Source: Drechslerella dactyloides | Taxonomy: Eukaryota; Ascomycota; Orbiliomycetes; Orbiliales; Orbiliaceae | Assembly: GCA_020064725.1 (NCBI GenBank) | Contig: JAGTWJ010000017.1 | Coordinates: forward strand, 1,488,001-1,552,000 | Direction: 5' to 3' | Length of the DNA stretch: 64,000 bases | Part shown: piece by piece, positions 22,554 to 32,197 of the stretch | How the letters are laid out: each line of letters starts with the position of its first letter | How positions within the stretch are numbered: the stretch's first letter is position 1 | Program-made: the position numbers and the translations under genes | Notes under the pieces: model-generated | The model's input: only the letters and a program-made list of their open reading frames with translations | Databases searched by the model: none | What the model was told of the DNA's origin: nothing

Positions 22554-24400
22554 ATGTCCAAGGACGCCATCACCGCTGCCTCGGCCGCCTACCCGAAGCC
22601 GGGCGGCCAGACCTTCCAGTACGGCACTGCCGGGGTGCGTGGTCCTGTGATACCTGCCGTGTCGAGCTCTGCTAACCCGCTGCTGCCAGTTCCGGATGAA
22701 AGCGTGCGTTCCCGATAGCGATGATGATGATGGTGATGAAGATGCTGACGGGCTTCGATAAGCGACCTGCTGCCGTCCGTCGTCTTCCGCGTCGGCCTGC
22801 TCGCGGCCTTGCGCTCGCGCTACCGCAATGGCGACGTCATTGGCGTCATGATCACGGCGTCCCACAATCCGCCCGCCGACAACGGCGTCAAGCTGATCGA
22901 CCCACTCGTACGTCCAATTTCATTCAGCCTCGTCAATCATACTTGGTTGTTCTGCGCGTTATATTGGATGGCTGCTGATGCGATGGACAGGGCGAGATGC
23001 TCGAGTCCAGCTGGGAGGCCCACGGCACCAGCCTCGCCAACGCCCCGGACGACGAGTCCGTCTTTGAAATCTACACCAAGCTCGAGAACGACTTTGGCAT
23101 CAAACCCGACGTGAAGGCCCGCGTCGTCTACGGCTGCGACACGCGCGAGTCGAGCCCGGCCCTCGTCAAGGCTTTGAAAGACGCCCTCGACGCCCTCAAC
23201 GTCGACTCGACGGGCTTTGGCGCCGTCACGACCCCGCAGCTGCACTACGTCGTCCGCTGTCTGAATACCGCGGGCACCGACCATGCGTACGGCGAGCCGA
23301 CCCTCAAGGGCTACTACGCAAAGCTATCCGCCGCTTTCAATCAATTGATGGCCGGTCGCTCCAACGGCGGCGTCACGGTCGACTGCGCGAACGGGGTCGG
23401 CGGGCCCAAGCTGCACGAGCTCGTCCCATACATCGCCAAGGGCACCATCGATATCACCGTTACCAATGACGACACCGAGACGTTTTCCAAGCTCAACTCG
23501 CAGGTCCGTTGCAACCCCTCTCCATCGCCACCGTCACTCTATAACTAACGAACGATGCAGTGTGGGGCCGACTATGTGAAAACGAACCAGCGCCTACCCC
23601 CCTCCACCAACGCCCAGCCGCTCGCCCGCTACGCCTCCCTCGACGGCGACGCCGACCGCATCGTCTACTACTACGTCGACCACGGGAGCGTCTTCCACCT
23701 CCTCGACGGCGACAAGATCGCCACCCTCGCTGCCTCCTTCATCGTCGACCTCGTCCGCGCCAGCGGCATCGACAACTTCAACCTCGGCGTCGTCCAGACC
23801 GCCTACGCCAACGGCTCGTCCACCCGCTACATCGAGAAACTCGGCCTGCCCGTCGTCTGCACCCCCACCGGCGTCAAGCACCTCCACCACGCCGCGCTCG
23901 CCTACGACTGCGGCGTGTACTTTGAAGCCAACGGCCACGGCACCGTCCTCTTCTCCCCGGAGGCCCTCCGCCGCATCGACACCCACACGCCAAACTCGCC
24001 GGCTGAACAGTCCGCCCTCACTTCGCTCAAGGCCCTAACCGAGCTCATCAACCAGACCGTCGGCGACGCGCTGTCCGACCTGCTGCTCGTCGAGGTCATC
24101 CTCGCGCATAAGGCCTGGTCGCCAGCGCAATGGGACGCCTGCTACACGGACCTCCCGAACCGGCTGGAGAAAGCCGAGGTCCGCGACCGCAACGTCTACA
24201 AGACGACCGACGCTGAAAGACGCCTGGTCGAGCCGGAAGGCTGCCAGGACCGGATCGATGCGCTGGTGAGCAAGTACCACAACGCCCGCAGCTTCGTGCG
24301 CCCCAGCGGGACGGAGAACGTGGTGCGCGTGTACGCGGAGGCGGCGACGAAGGGCGAGGCGGACGAGCTGGCGGCCAAAGTCAAGGCGTTGCTGGAGTAG
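22554..24400 (+). CDS. PCM1: Phosphoacetylglucosamine mutase
   Basis: Five exons (22554-22634, 22690-22703, 22763-22907, 22991-23503, 23561-24400) give 530 residues, close to yeast Pcm1/human AGM1. The enzyme converts GlcNAc-6-phosphate to GlcNAc-1-phosphate, a step of UDP-GlcNAc synthesis for chitin, N-glycans and GPI anchors. Signatures seen are YGTAGFRMKA at the N-terminus, the catalytic phosphoserine loop TASHNP (Ser at about 65), the Mg-binding loop DGDADR (about 279-284) and the phosphate-binding RPSGTE near the C-terminus. Exon 2 is a 14-nt micro-exon that supplies the conserved F-R-M-K residues, so the gene cannot be read through without it. The intron before exon 3 ends in an AAG acceptor, less usual than TAG/CAG but needed by the frame. 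It is convergent with the next gene. Confidence 0.95.
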
Positions 24401-24946
24401 TACTCCAGCGAGGATAACCTGGAGTGGGCGGGCCTAACGGGGTTCACGCACGAAGAGCGGCTGCTGCAGGGGATCGTGGACGAGCGGTTTGGAGATTACT
24501 GGTGGGCGGACGAGATAAACAGTCCCCGGCAGATTGCCTCTTACCAAGTGGATAGAAAGGACACGAAAACGAAAGATCACGACATATGAATAAACGGGAC
24601 GCAGGCATGGGAGGCTAAAAGCATTTGACTTGATTTGCGCGCAATACACACATACATACAATACATTTGACCATATAAACGCGTTCGTGGGGTAGCTCTT
24701 AGGAAGGATTGGTAAGGCTGGTTCATCATTCCGATCAGGCATCGGTAGCTATCTATGATAGTATATGCAGATTCCATCCTTGTAGAGGGGATAGAAAATT
24801 TTGTCTAAACGAGTCTTTGGTAATCCGTCGTCCGTATCCATGAGCGATTTCATCTCGAATCATTCCGCTATCCCGATTGCATGACTCGACTCCTCTCTAA
24901 GCATGTTACATTTATAATACAGATATACGCACACAAAATGCGGTCT
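24401..24946. other. Convergent 3' flanks, no gene
   Basis: 3' regions of the mutase (+) and of the secreted Hsp70-like gene (-). AT-rich with catacata runs around 24650. Nothing else recognised. Confidence 0.5.
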
Positions 24947-26225
24947 TCACCAGGAAGACGGCCGCTGCGCTCGGATGCCGTCGAACGCCAGCTTGGGTCT
25001 CGCACGCATACACGCCTTCTGGTCGTCGTACAGCCGCTGTCCCGCCTGCACGCGCTTCGCCAGCGCTGCGGCCCCGCGCGACGGCAGGAACATCGGGTCG
25101 CGGTCCCATCTGTTCTCCTCGACGCCGCTCTTCAACTTGTCCGCGATTGTGCTTCCGCCGGGTAATCCGGGTAGCGCCTCCACCAGCTTTACCAGGAACT
25201 CGGGCTCGCGCACGCTCTCGCCGTGGAGGATCAGCGCGTCTACCCCCCGCGCGCCGAGACGCTCGCCGGCGTCTGTGATGTGTTTTTGTACCGTCGTCCA
25301 GTAGCGGTCCGGGTTCCACTTGTGGATTTCGCTGAGGAACCCCATGTCGTGCAGGTCCTTGCCGTCCTTGCCGCCCACGCAGGCGGCGGCGGACGCGCAG
25401 CGCTCCGCGTCGATGCCCAGCGTGCGTTCGTCGAGGGAGATGCGCAGCACGCCGAGGTCTCGTTGCGAATCGGCGGCGTCGGCATCCAGCTCGGCTTCTT
25501 CGGCACGGCAGGCGGCCGCGTCGGTGTATTTTTCGCACAGCCCGAGGCCCACGCCGGCGTATGCGGCGGTTAACAGCGTTGATATGTCCGCGCGCGGGGC
25601 GGTGCGGGAACCATGCGAGAAGCCGTGGAGAAGCGTGATGCCCACGTGGGATGCAGCGTCCAGGAGATCATCGGACTGCAGCCCCGGTAGCGGGGGCAGT
25701 GTCACCAACGCGTGCGTTATGCGTGCGTTGAGGGCGATGGAGGCTTCGTGGCGGAGGGCGGCGAACATGTGCGCGAAGAGGGAGGATGCGTACGAGGCCG
25801 GCTGGCCGAGGGACTTGTTGCGCTCGCGCCGACTGTTCTCAAGGCGCCGGTAGAGGCGGTCGAGCGGGGTGCGGGCGGTCGGTCGGACGCAGTTGCCTTC
25901 GAGGGCGAGGATGTCCATTAGGCTTGTAAAGTCGGGGTGGGCTTCGACTCGTGCGACGTCGATGGTGGTGCCGTTGTGGAAGCTGATGGAGACCGTCCTG
26001 CATGCTCGAGCTTGTCAGTTGCTGGCGGGTTTGGGGTCGAACGTAGGTGTGTGCTCACCCGTATTCCGCGGCGAGGTAGAAGCCGATACCCGGCGCTCTT
26101 GCCAGCTTGCGCGGCAGGCATTGGACGTGCTCGCGGATGTCGTCGCAGGCCGGATTGCCGATGTGTACAACGTCGGCGGCAGCTATCGTGATGAATAGAA
26201 ATGTGGGGAGGAAGCGGATATGCAT
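24947..26225 (-). CDS. Secreted Hsp70/actin-fold (ASKHA)-like protein
   Basis: Two exons (complement of 26059-26225 and 24947-25997) give 405 residues. A signal peptide is clear (MHIRFLPTFLFITIAAA). The mature chain resembles an ASKHA ATPase in layout. It has a first strand-loop (IGFYLAAEYGTVSISF) where Hsp70s have the phosphate-1 loop, a connecting segment (HALVTLPPLPGLQSDDLLDAA) where Hsp70s read AVITVPAYF, LLTAAYAGVGLGLCE, VLRISLDERTLGID at the phosphate-2 position, DALILHGESVREPEFLVKLV at the adenosine-motif position, and a final DPMFLPSRGAAALAKR resembling the DEAVA-G-AA helix. The glycine-rich loops are degenerate, so ATP binding is doubtful. There is no substrate-binding domain. I do not recognise a named family. 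The assignment rests on motif order only and needs a profile or structure search. It lies downstream of and in tandem with PER1. Confidence 0.6.
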
Positions 26226-26653
26226 CTTCCGATTGTAATGAAATGGTAATATGTAAAACAAATGAATTAAAAAGGAAATATAAAATATACAGTAGAGGGC
26301 TCAGTAAAAGTAGTATGACGCCAATATTAAAGTGTAGACCGATCGCAGAAGAAACGAAGATACGACCATGTGAGAGTCAACGAACGTTGAAGCTTCGATG
26401 TCTCGCGGGCAGGTGGACTCGAGACCCGCCTTGGCCTGCCGTGGCACGGATCGCGTGAACTCCTGCGGCACAGCGTTTGCTTCCTGAGCCTGGCAAAGCG
26501 TTAAGCAATCTCCAAAAATAGGAAAAGGCAACGAAGACGTGGGCTCAGAGCGGGGGCATATCATTTCCAAAGGCCAGACCGCCTGTCACGGTGAAACACC
26601 AACTGTGGCAGCGGCTCTGTCGCGCTGTTGGCGACGGCGATGGCGGTTTATAT
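26226..26653. other. Intergenic spacer, no gene
   Basis: Promoter of the secreted Hsp70-like gene and 3' flank of PER1. The 26230-26300 part is A/T-rich. No further feature seen. Confidence 0.45.
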
Positions 26654-27809
26654 TTACATTTTCAGACGTTTGCCGTAGAGGTCGTCCTTTGCTTCGCGAA
26701 CGAGGAATCTGTTCTCGCAGGACCGTTAGCAAGTGCATTGGGCAAGGTTGGCTGGATGTGGGAGTGATAGATCCTCACCGGTACATCCACATTATCGGCA
26801 ATATGGTTGCTGCGTGCCATAGCGCGTGGGCGTCGAGGGCGTCGAACAGCGGCGGGAAGTCGAGCAGCTCCAGACTCATCGAAAAGGCCACCCAGAGCAC
26901 AATTGCCGCGGGCCAGAGAGCCCATGGCTTTCGCTCTCGGTCGTACCGAGTAATGCTGTAGTATATCCACAGGACGTTCTGACACATTCCAACAACAACG
27001 TTGGCCGCCATGTTGTATGTGTAGTCCCACCGGACGAACTGCAGGAAGTAGACATGTCCTGCGTATGCTGCCATGCAAGCCAGACCCCAGAAATACACCC
27101 ACGGTGCAAACTTCCGCTCAGAGCCCGATAGGGAAAGCTGTGTGCGGTTGAACGGGCGGAAGATCACAATCGGTGCGTAGAAAAGGTTGAACAGGACCAA
27201 TGCGCCGGCTCCGAAATAGTCCATCCGTTCGGTAGGTATCGAGTCACGGGTGTGAAACACGGCACTGAAGAACCAAGCAGCCATGCCCAGGTATGCCCCG
27301 AAGACGAAAATTGATCGCAGCGGATAGCTGCTATGGAATTCCTTGTTGATGAGGTGCAGACCACGGTAGAATTGAAGGCCGTTCATCACGGAGAAGATGA
27401 CGGAGAAGGGCTCCTGGACGCCAAAGACGCGGTAGAAGGGCCATTTGCCATGGAACTGCTCGACGCTATCACCCTTCTCGATCCGGGCGTGGGTAATATG
27501 CCGTTGGCAGACGTAGTCGCATTCTGATGGACAGTCCCACCAAAGCAGGCGAAGATGTAGTGGGAGGGGTGTTGGAGAGGCGACGTCGCATTTTTGGCGG
27601 ATGCAGGCCTGCAGTTGATGATTGCCCGTTAGTTATCGTGAACTCTACCACGGACTGTCCTCCGAACTTCTTATCGTGAGAGAGGTACTTACATCGACGC
27701 AGTCGTTGAACTCGGGAAGGTCGTCACCAATGGACGCCTGGCAGATAGGGGCGAGCGCGACGAGACAGGCGAACAGGAAAAGGAGCTTGCGTGACAGCGG
27801 CAGCGACAT
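26654..27809 (-). CDS. PER1: PER1-family GPI-anchor lipid remodelling protein
   Basis: Three exons (complement of 27693-27809, 26779-27608, 26654-26708), 333 residues. An ER signal peptide (MSLPLSRKLLFLFACLVALA) precedes a Cys-rich lumenal segment (CVDACIRQKC, WWDCPSECDYVC), then about seven membrane helices. The CREST-hydrolase residues of the family are present: SAVFH after helix 2, D in MDYFGAG, and the C-terminal HALWHA pair. PER1 (PGAP3 in animals) removes the unsaturated sn-2 fatty acid of GPI anchors in the ER, allowing remodelling to saturated lipid. The short third exon is supported by a GTGAGG donor, a TGCTAAC branch site and the family-typical end FLVREAKDDLYG. Reading through instead would stop six residues after the HALWHA helix. 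It shares a 548-bp divergent promoter region with a glycosyltransferase gene. Confidence 0.92.
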
Positions 27810-28357
27810 GGCTCCCGTCGGTGCTACCGGCGTCGAGCTGGCCAATTGATCGTGGTAACGAGCGATGAGGCGGCGGGGCGATGGACGAGCTGTCGTGACG
27901 TTTGTCTGGGGGAGCTCCAATTGCGGCGGGCCGGCATTTAAACGGCTGTCGTCAGAACACACCTTCGAACCATCTGAAGACCGCCCGCGTCGAACGAACC
28001 TGCGCGCATGGCCTGCCCGACAGATCCGACGGCCTGCGACCAGACAGTCTGCGACTCGCTTGCGACCAGTCTGCGACTTGCCTGCGAGGCTTCGACATGA
28101 CGTTTCGGGCAGTCGGAGCTGACAGCCACTGTCGATGGAGCGCCGCTCGTGGCGTAGCAGGGAATTGCGTCCGAGTGCCCCTTTTGTGCTGCCGAAGGGC
28201 CACTTCGACGGCCCACAATCGCCCACCGGCCAACCGTCTCTTCCGCCGTCCTGATCCCGATCGCTATCGCGGCCCTGCTCTGATATCTACTTGAAACCGA
28301 GTTTGCAATATCTTCGACCAGGCCCTCGCTCCCTCGCTCGCCCCTCAGCTGCGCCAC
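27810..28357. other. Shared divergent promoter of PER1 and the GT8 gene
   Basis: 548 bases between two starts. It contains a repetitive stretch of ctgcgac/cttgcgac units at about 28030-28090 (five or so imperfect copies around CTGCGAC), which could be a binding-site array or a minor repeat. No TATA box is obvious on either strand. Confidence 0.45.
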
Positions 28358-29467
28358 ATGACTGCGCGCCCGAAGATTTCCTCGCGGTTGTCGCAGCCGC
28401 TTCGACAATTCTGCCATGCGAAGAACCTCACTCCCCGCCAGGCGCTCTTCTGCGTGGCGGTTCTAGCTCTGATATGGACTGGATTCCTGTGGTCATCGTA
28501 CCCGTCAACTCCTCCACTATCGGCCCTCCGTCTCGGCCGTCTGCAGCACTACGGTGAGGATGGCTTGCCACAGATACGCCCCCTTACTTCGAATTCCAGA
28601 GTCGCCTACGCGACATTCCTGGCCGAGAACACGAAACGACAAAGCGACTCCGAAGCGGACGAGGATGACATGTACTTCGTCGCTGCCCGTATTCTGGCCT
28701 ACCAACTACTCCATGACCCCACGACTCGTACGAACCGATCAATCCCCTTTATCGTCCTAGTGACATCGGCCGTGTCGGACTCCAAGAGGCGGACGCTAGA
28801 GAGCGATGGGGCGACAGTTATATTCGCCGAAGATGTGCCCTTGCCGTTCTGGGTTAAGACAGGGGTTACGCGATGGAAGGACCAATTCACAAAGCTGCGT
28901 CTATTCGAGTTGGTCGAGTACGAAAGAATCGCCTTCATCGATGCTGACACCTTACTCACCCGCAATCTCGATGGCATCTTCGACGATCCAGTCGTCAAAG
29001 TACCCGCGGAGACGCTCTCCGGATCGAGGAAGGCGGAAGTCAAATACGACGAGAGCAAGCTGCCCCAGAATTACGTCTTCGCAACCAGGCCAGATAATGC
29101 ACTGAACGGCGAGCGTTTGCATCCTTTCCCTCCTGTCGAAGGGGACGTCTTCTCGGCCGGTTTCTGGGTCGCAGCACCAAGTTTCCAGCTGTTTGATTAC
29201 TACTACAGCGTTATCAATCGCTGGCGACGATTCGACCCACACACAATGGAGCAGAGCCTGTTGAACTACGCGCACAGGCTAGACGGGCCCATGCCATGGG
29301 GGAGGTTGGATTATCACTGGAGCGCTACGTGGCCGAACCACGCCGATTTGAAAGGTGGTGTTGCGAGCCTGCATGAGAAGTTCTGGTCGGCTGGGGAGCC
29401 CGACATGCAGAAGATGTGGTACGACAGTCGCGACAAGATGAAGAAGTACTGGAGCCACCAAGGGTAG
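28358..29467 (+). CDS. Family 8-type glycosyltransferase (glycogenin-like fold), type II membrane protein
   Basis: Intronless, 369 residues. A short basic cytosolic end is followed by one hydrophobic segment (about residues 28-46), the type II topology of Golgi glycosyltransferases. The catalytic domain shows IPFIVLVTSAVS, KLRLFELVEYERIAFIDADTLL with the metal-binding DAD (about 195-197), FSAGFWVAAPSF and the closing EQSLLNYA and HEKFW motifs of GT8 enzymes, which transfer sugars from nucleotide-sugar donors with retention. Fungal relatives include Golgi enzymes of the Gnt1 (N-acetylglucosaminyltransferase) kind. The donor and acceptor cannot be read from the sequence. The divergent PER1 neighbour also works in the secretory pathway, but co-regulation is only a guess. 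Confidence 0.85.
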   Translation: MTARPKISSRLSQPLRQFCHAKNLTPRQALFCVAVLALIWTGFLWSSYPSTPPLSALRLGRLQHYGEDGLPQIRPLTSNSRVAYATFLAENTKRQSDSEADEDDMYFVAARILAYQLLHDPTTRTNRSIPFIVLVTSAVSDSKRRTLESDGATVIFAEDVPLPFWVKTGVTRWKDQFTKLRLFELVEYERIAFIDADTLLTRNLDGIFDDPVVKVPAETLSGSRKAEVKYDESKLPQNYVFATRPDNALNGERLHPFPPVEGDVFSAGFWVAAPSFQLFDYYYSVINRWRRFDPHTMEQSLLNYAHRLDGPMPWGRLDYHWSATWPNHADLKGGVASLHEKFWSAGEPDMQKMWYDSRDKMKKYWSHQG

Positions 29468-30993
29468 CCGGGAGGCATCCGGTGCGGCAGCTCCAGACTC
29501 AGGAACTTGCCCTTTGTGGATTGAGGTGGCAGACCTGCGACATGGGTGTCGTGAGCTTTGCATTCCTGCAGTGTGTACTCTCGATGTCAGGCGCGATACT
29601 GCAGTGTGCGGAATGCGCCGCCAGCAGGCGTGACGTGCAGGACCGCCAGGGTTCTCTCCCGAGTGGCGTCAATGGGAATGCATTGCCTGTCAATCCGTTT
29701 CATCTCGACGGATGGAGGTGGATGATGGTGAAAAATGTGATGGCCCTGCACGGAGGCGGGTGCTACGGGATATCCTTTGGTCCCTGCAGACATGATATGC
29801 ATGAATTCTTTGCATTGGAGGAATAAGCGCCAAGCTGTTGAGTCTCATACTCATAGCCGTTTGTATCGTGTCTTTGCGTTTGCATAGCGATAGTTGTATA
29901 TATTATTCTTCGGGGCATTTGCAGGCGTTGGAAGAGCTACGGCTTCGAAGTTAATTGATCGATCTGTGCATTTCAAGTGCATGACTCGAAATCTCGATAT
30001 ACGAATCCCATCATACATACGTATGTATACCCGATAACGATGACGGCGGTACCTGCAGACCCGCTGCAAACAGCAGACCGCTTCTTCCCGAGATCTCCAT
30101 GCATACCGTGCTACGGCTCCCCTTCTTACCAGACTTGTGGGAAACGAGCGCTTGGGGCTCCAATTCCAGCCGTACTATATCGACGCGAGCAGAAATGTTG
30201 CATACCGGAACCCGCATGCGCATGCACCAGGTTGGTATTGCATATAATCTGACCGGCACTTCGCAGTGACAAGCTTCCACTAGACAGGGGAATGCCGATA
30301 AGTGTCCAGTTTTCCATTTCTGGATAATAGCGATGTCACTTATGCTTGAGCAATATCGGTATTTCGCCATCTATCGGTCTTAAGATCTTCCTACCATCGT
30401 CTTCGCGCTTCGCTGCTGGGCGCAAACCTTGCAAGGACCTCGCACCCTTGGCCTGGAATCGAAATTACATACCACCAACGTCAATCTTCAACTTTCGTTC
30501 CAGGCGAAGGCGTCTGGCTTGCGAGACAAGTTCCAGGCAGCCATAACTCCGGGCGGTATGAACAGGCTTCACGGCATCACCAACCCGGTCGAACGTTCGA
30601 TGCTCGATCGATTGCGATCTCTCGATCGAATCAAGGCCCTCTGCGGTAACGTTTGCAATGGTTCGAGCGTTTGGAGGGACTGATTCATCTATAAAAACCC
30701 ACGGGCAGGTATCCCTTATGGTTTCTCATCATCAACTACCATTCACCGCAATCTTCTCTCGACTTCTACAAACTACAACAGATTGATCTTGGGATCTCTG
30801 TATAATCTCTCTTCTATATACATCATCGCTGAAACCCGAGGTTTCCATTAATCGAGAACAAGCATTCTCTTTTGACCAGCTTGAAGCTTTTATCACAATT
30901 TGAGTATCGTGTCCGGCACCTACTCATAAAGAGCCAATTTATATCTCAGCTTCTCAACATCTATATATCCACATACATCTATTCAACTTCAAG
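29468..30993. other. 1.5-kb intergenic stretch before the secreted-protein triad
   Basis: 3' flank of the glycosyltransferase and the long upstream region of the first secreted paralog. A TATA box sits at 30690. The 30720-30990 part is CT/CA-rich as in fungal leaders. No gene recognised. Confidence 0.5.
30690..30697 (+). promoter_or_regulatory. TATA box of secreted paralog 1
   Basis: TATAAAAA about 300 bases upstream of the ATG at 30994, followed by a pyrimidine-rich leader from about 30720. It would place transcription start near 30730-30760 and give a long 5' untranslated region. Confidence 0.45.
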
Positions 30994-32197
30994 ATGCTTT
31001 CGCAAAATCTCTTGGTCGCAGCTCTCTGCATCACTGCTTCGGCGATTCCAATTGCAAATCAGCCATCTAGCATCAACAAAAGGGTACGTTGATCTCGTCA
31101 TCCATTAAAATCTTAAGCCGGGATATAGCAAAGCACATGAATGACTAACGATGGTACTGAATGCAGGCCGCCTTGTTGGATGGTCTCCTGGGGGGACTTC
31201 TCGGCAGCAGTACCACCACTACTGGGGACGGCCTAGGTGTCGGAGGCGAAGGCTCAAATCAAGTTATAGACGACCCAACTAGAAGCAACAAAGCCCCTAG
31301 AGTAAGTCTACCTCGTCATCGATCATAATATTAAACTTAATCATATGAAAGCATATGGATGGCTAACGCTGGTACGTGATGCAGGCTGCCTTGTTGGATG
31401 GTCTCGTAGGGGGGCTTCTTGGCAGTGGAACTACTACTACTGGAGATGGCCTAGGTGTCGGAGGCGAAACTGGCGGTCTCCCCGTTGGTAGTAGCACTCA
31501 CTCTGGTAAAGGCGGGCTCCTGCGCAGAGACGCCCTTGGTAATGGCGGTGGACTCCTCGGTGGGCTCCTCGGTGGCACAGGCGGCGATGGTAACGATGGA
31601 CTCGTTGGCGGGCTCCTCAACGGTCTTCTCGGCGGAACTCCTGCTATGAGGCCCGGCGTGGACCCTCTTCGACAGCACGTCGAAGCTGGCAACGTGGAAT
31701 CCGCAGAGCCACAGGTTGGATTCCGCTTCACGAACATCGAGATATACAGCCCTCCCGTGGGCCTTATCCAGGGTCTCATTCAGCTGCTGCTCGGCGGCAG
31801 GAGATCTACGTTCATCACGCGTGTGCCCATGGGTGGTGATATCAAGACCACTGCCGGCTTGCGGTTCGATGTCAACCCAACGAGCGTCCAAGCCCTGTGC
31901 TTCGCAAGCGACATCACAGGAGGGGCAACATGGACCCAAACCGCCTGCTCACTCCAAGTCGATGGGTACGTGAATGGCCAGTTCGTCGGCTCGCTTGAGC
32001 CGCAGATTTTCGATACCGCGAAATTCATCGGAAGGGCGGGCAACAAGAACGTTGCACGCTCCCCAAAGAAGACAAACGGCGCCGCGTTTATGCAGGATAT
32101 GGCTGTCGATGAGATCAAGTTGATGTTCACGCCAACTGATCCGAATGTCAAGATCATGTCGGTTGTGCTTGACCTCGACTTGAGCATCTTGAATTAA
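30994..32197 (+). CDS. Secreted protein, triad paralog 1, with duplicated exon and Gly/Leu repeats
   Basis: Three exons (30994-31083, 31167-31301, 31385-32197), all phase 0, 345 residues. A signal peptide (MLSQNLLVAALCITASA) and short propeptide end in SINKR at the exon border, a Kex2-type dibasic site. Exon 2 and the start of exon 3 both encode AALLDGL-GGLLGS-TTTTGDGLGVGGE, and the introns before them are also alike, so an intron-plus-exon unit was duplicated. Further GGLLGG-type repeats follow, with a second dibasic site (GLLRR). The C-terminal 165 residues form the part shared with the next two genes: FTNIEI, FDVNPTSVQALCFASD, CSLQVDGY and closing strands VVLDLDLSILN. It has two of the four family cysteines. 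Exon 2 could be skipped without a frame change. I do not recognise a described family. A secreted, possibly proteolytically processed role is inferred. Confidence 0.75.
31084..31465 (+). repeat. Tandem duplication of an intron-plus-exon unit
   Basis: Unit A (31084-31301, 218 nt) is intron 1 plus exon 2. Unit B starts at 31302 with intron 2 and continues into exon 3. Both introns share CTCGTCATC near the donor, a GGNTAACG/GACTAACG branch region, a GGTAC-GTGATGCAGGC-like acceptor and similar length (83 nt each). Both exons begin GC[CT]GCCTTGTTGGATGGTCTC. Similarity fades after the GGCGAA codons at about 31465. Confidence 0.85.
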
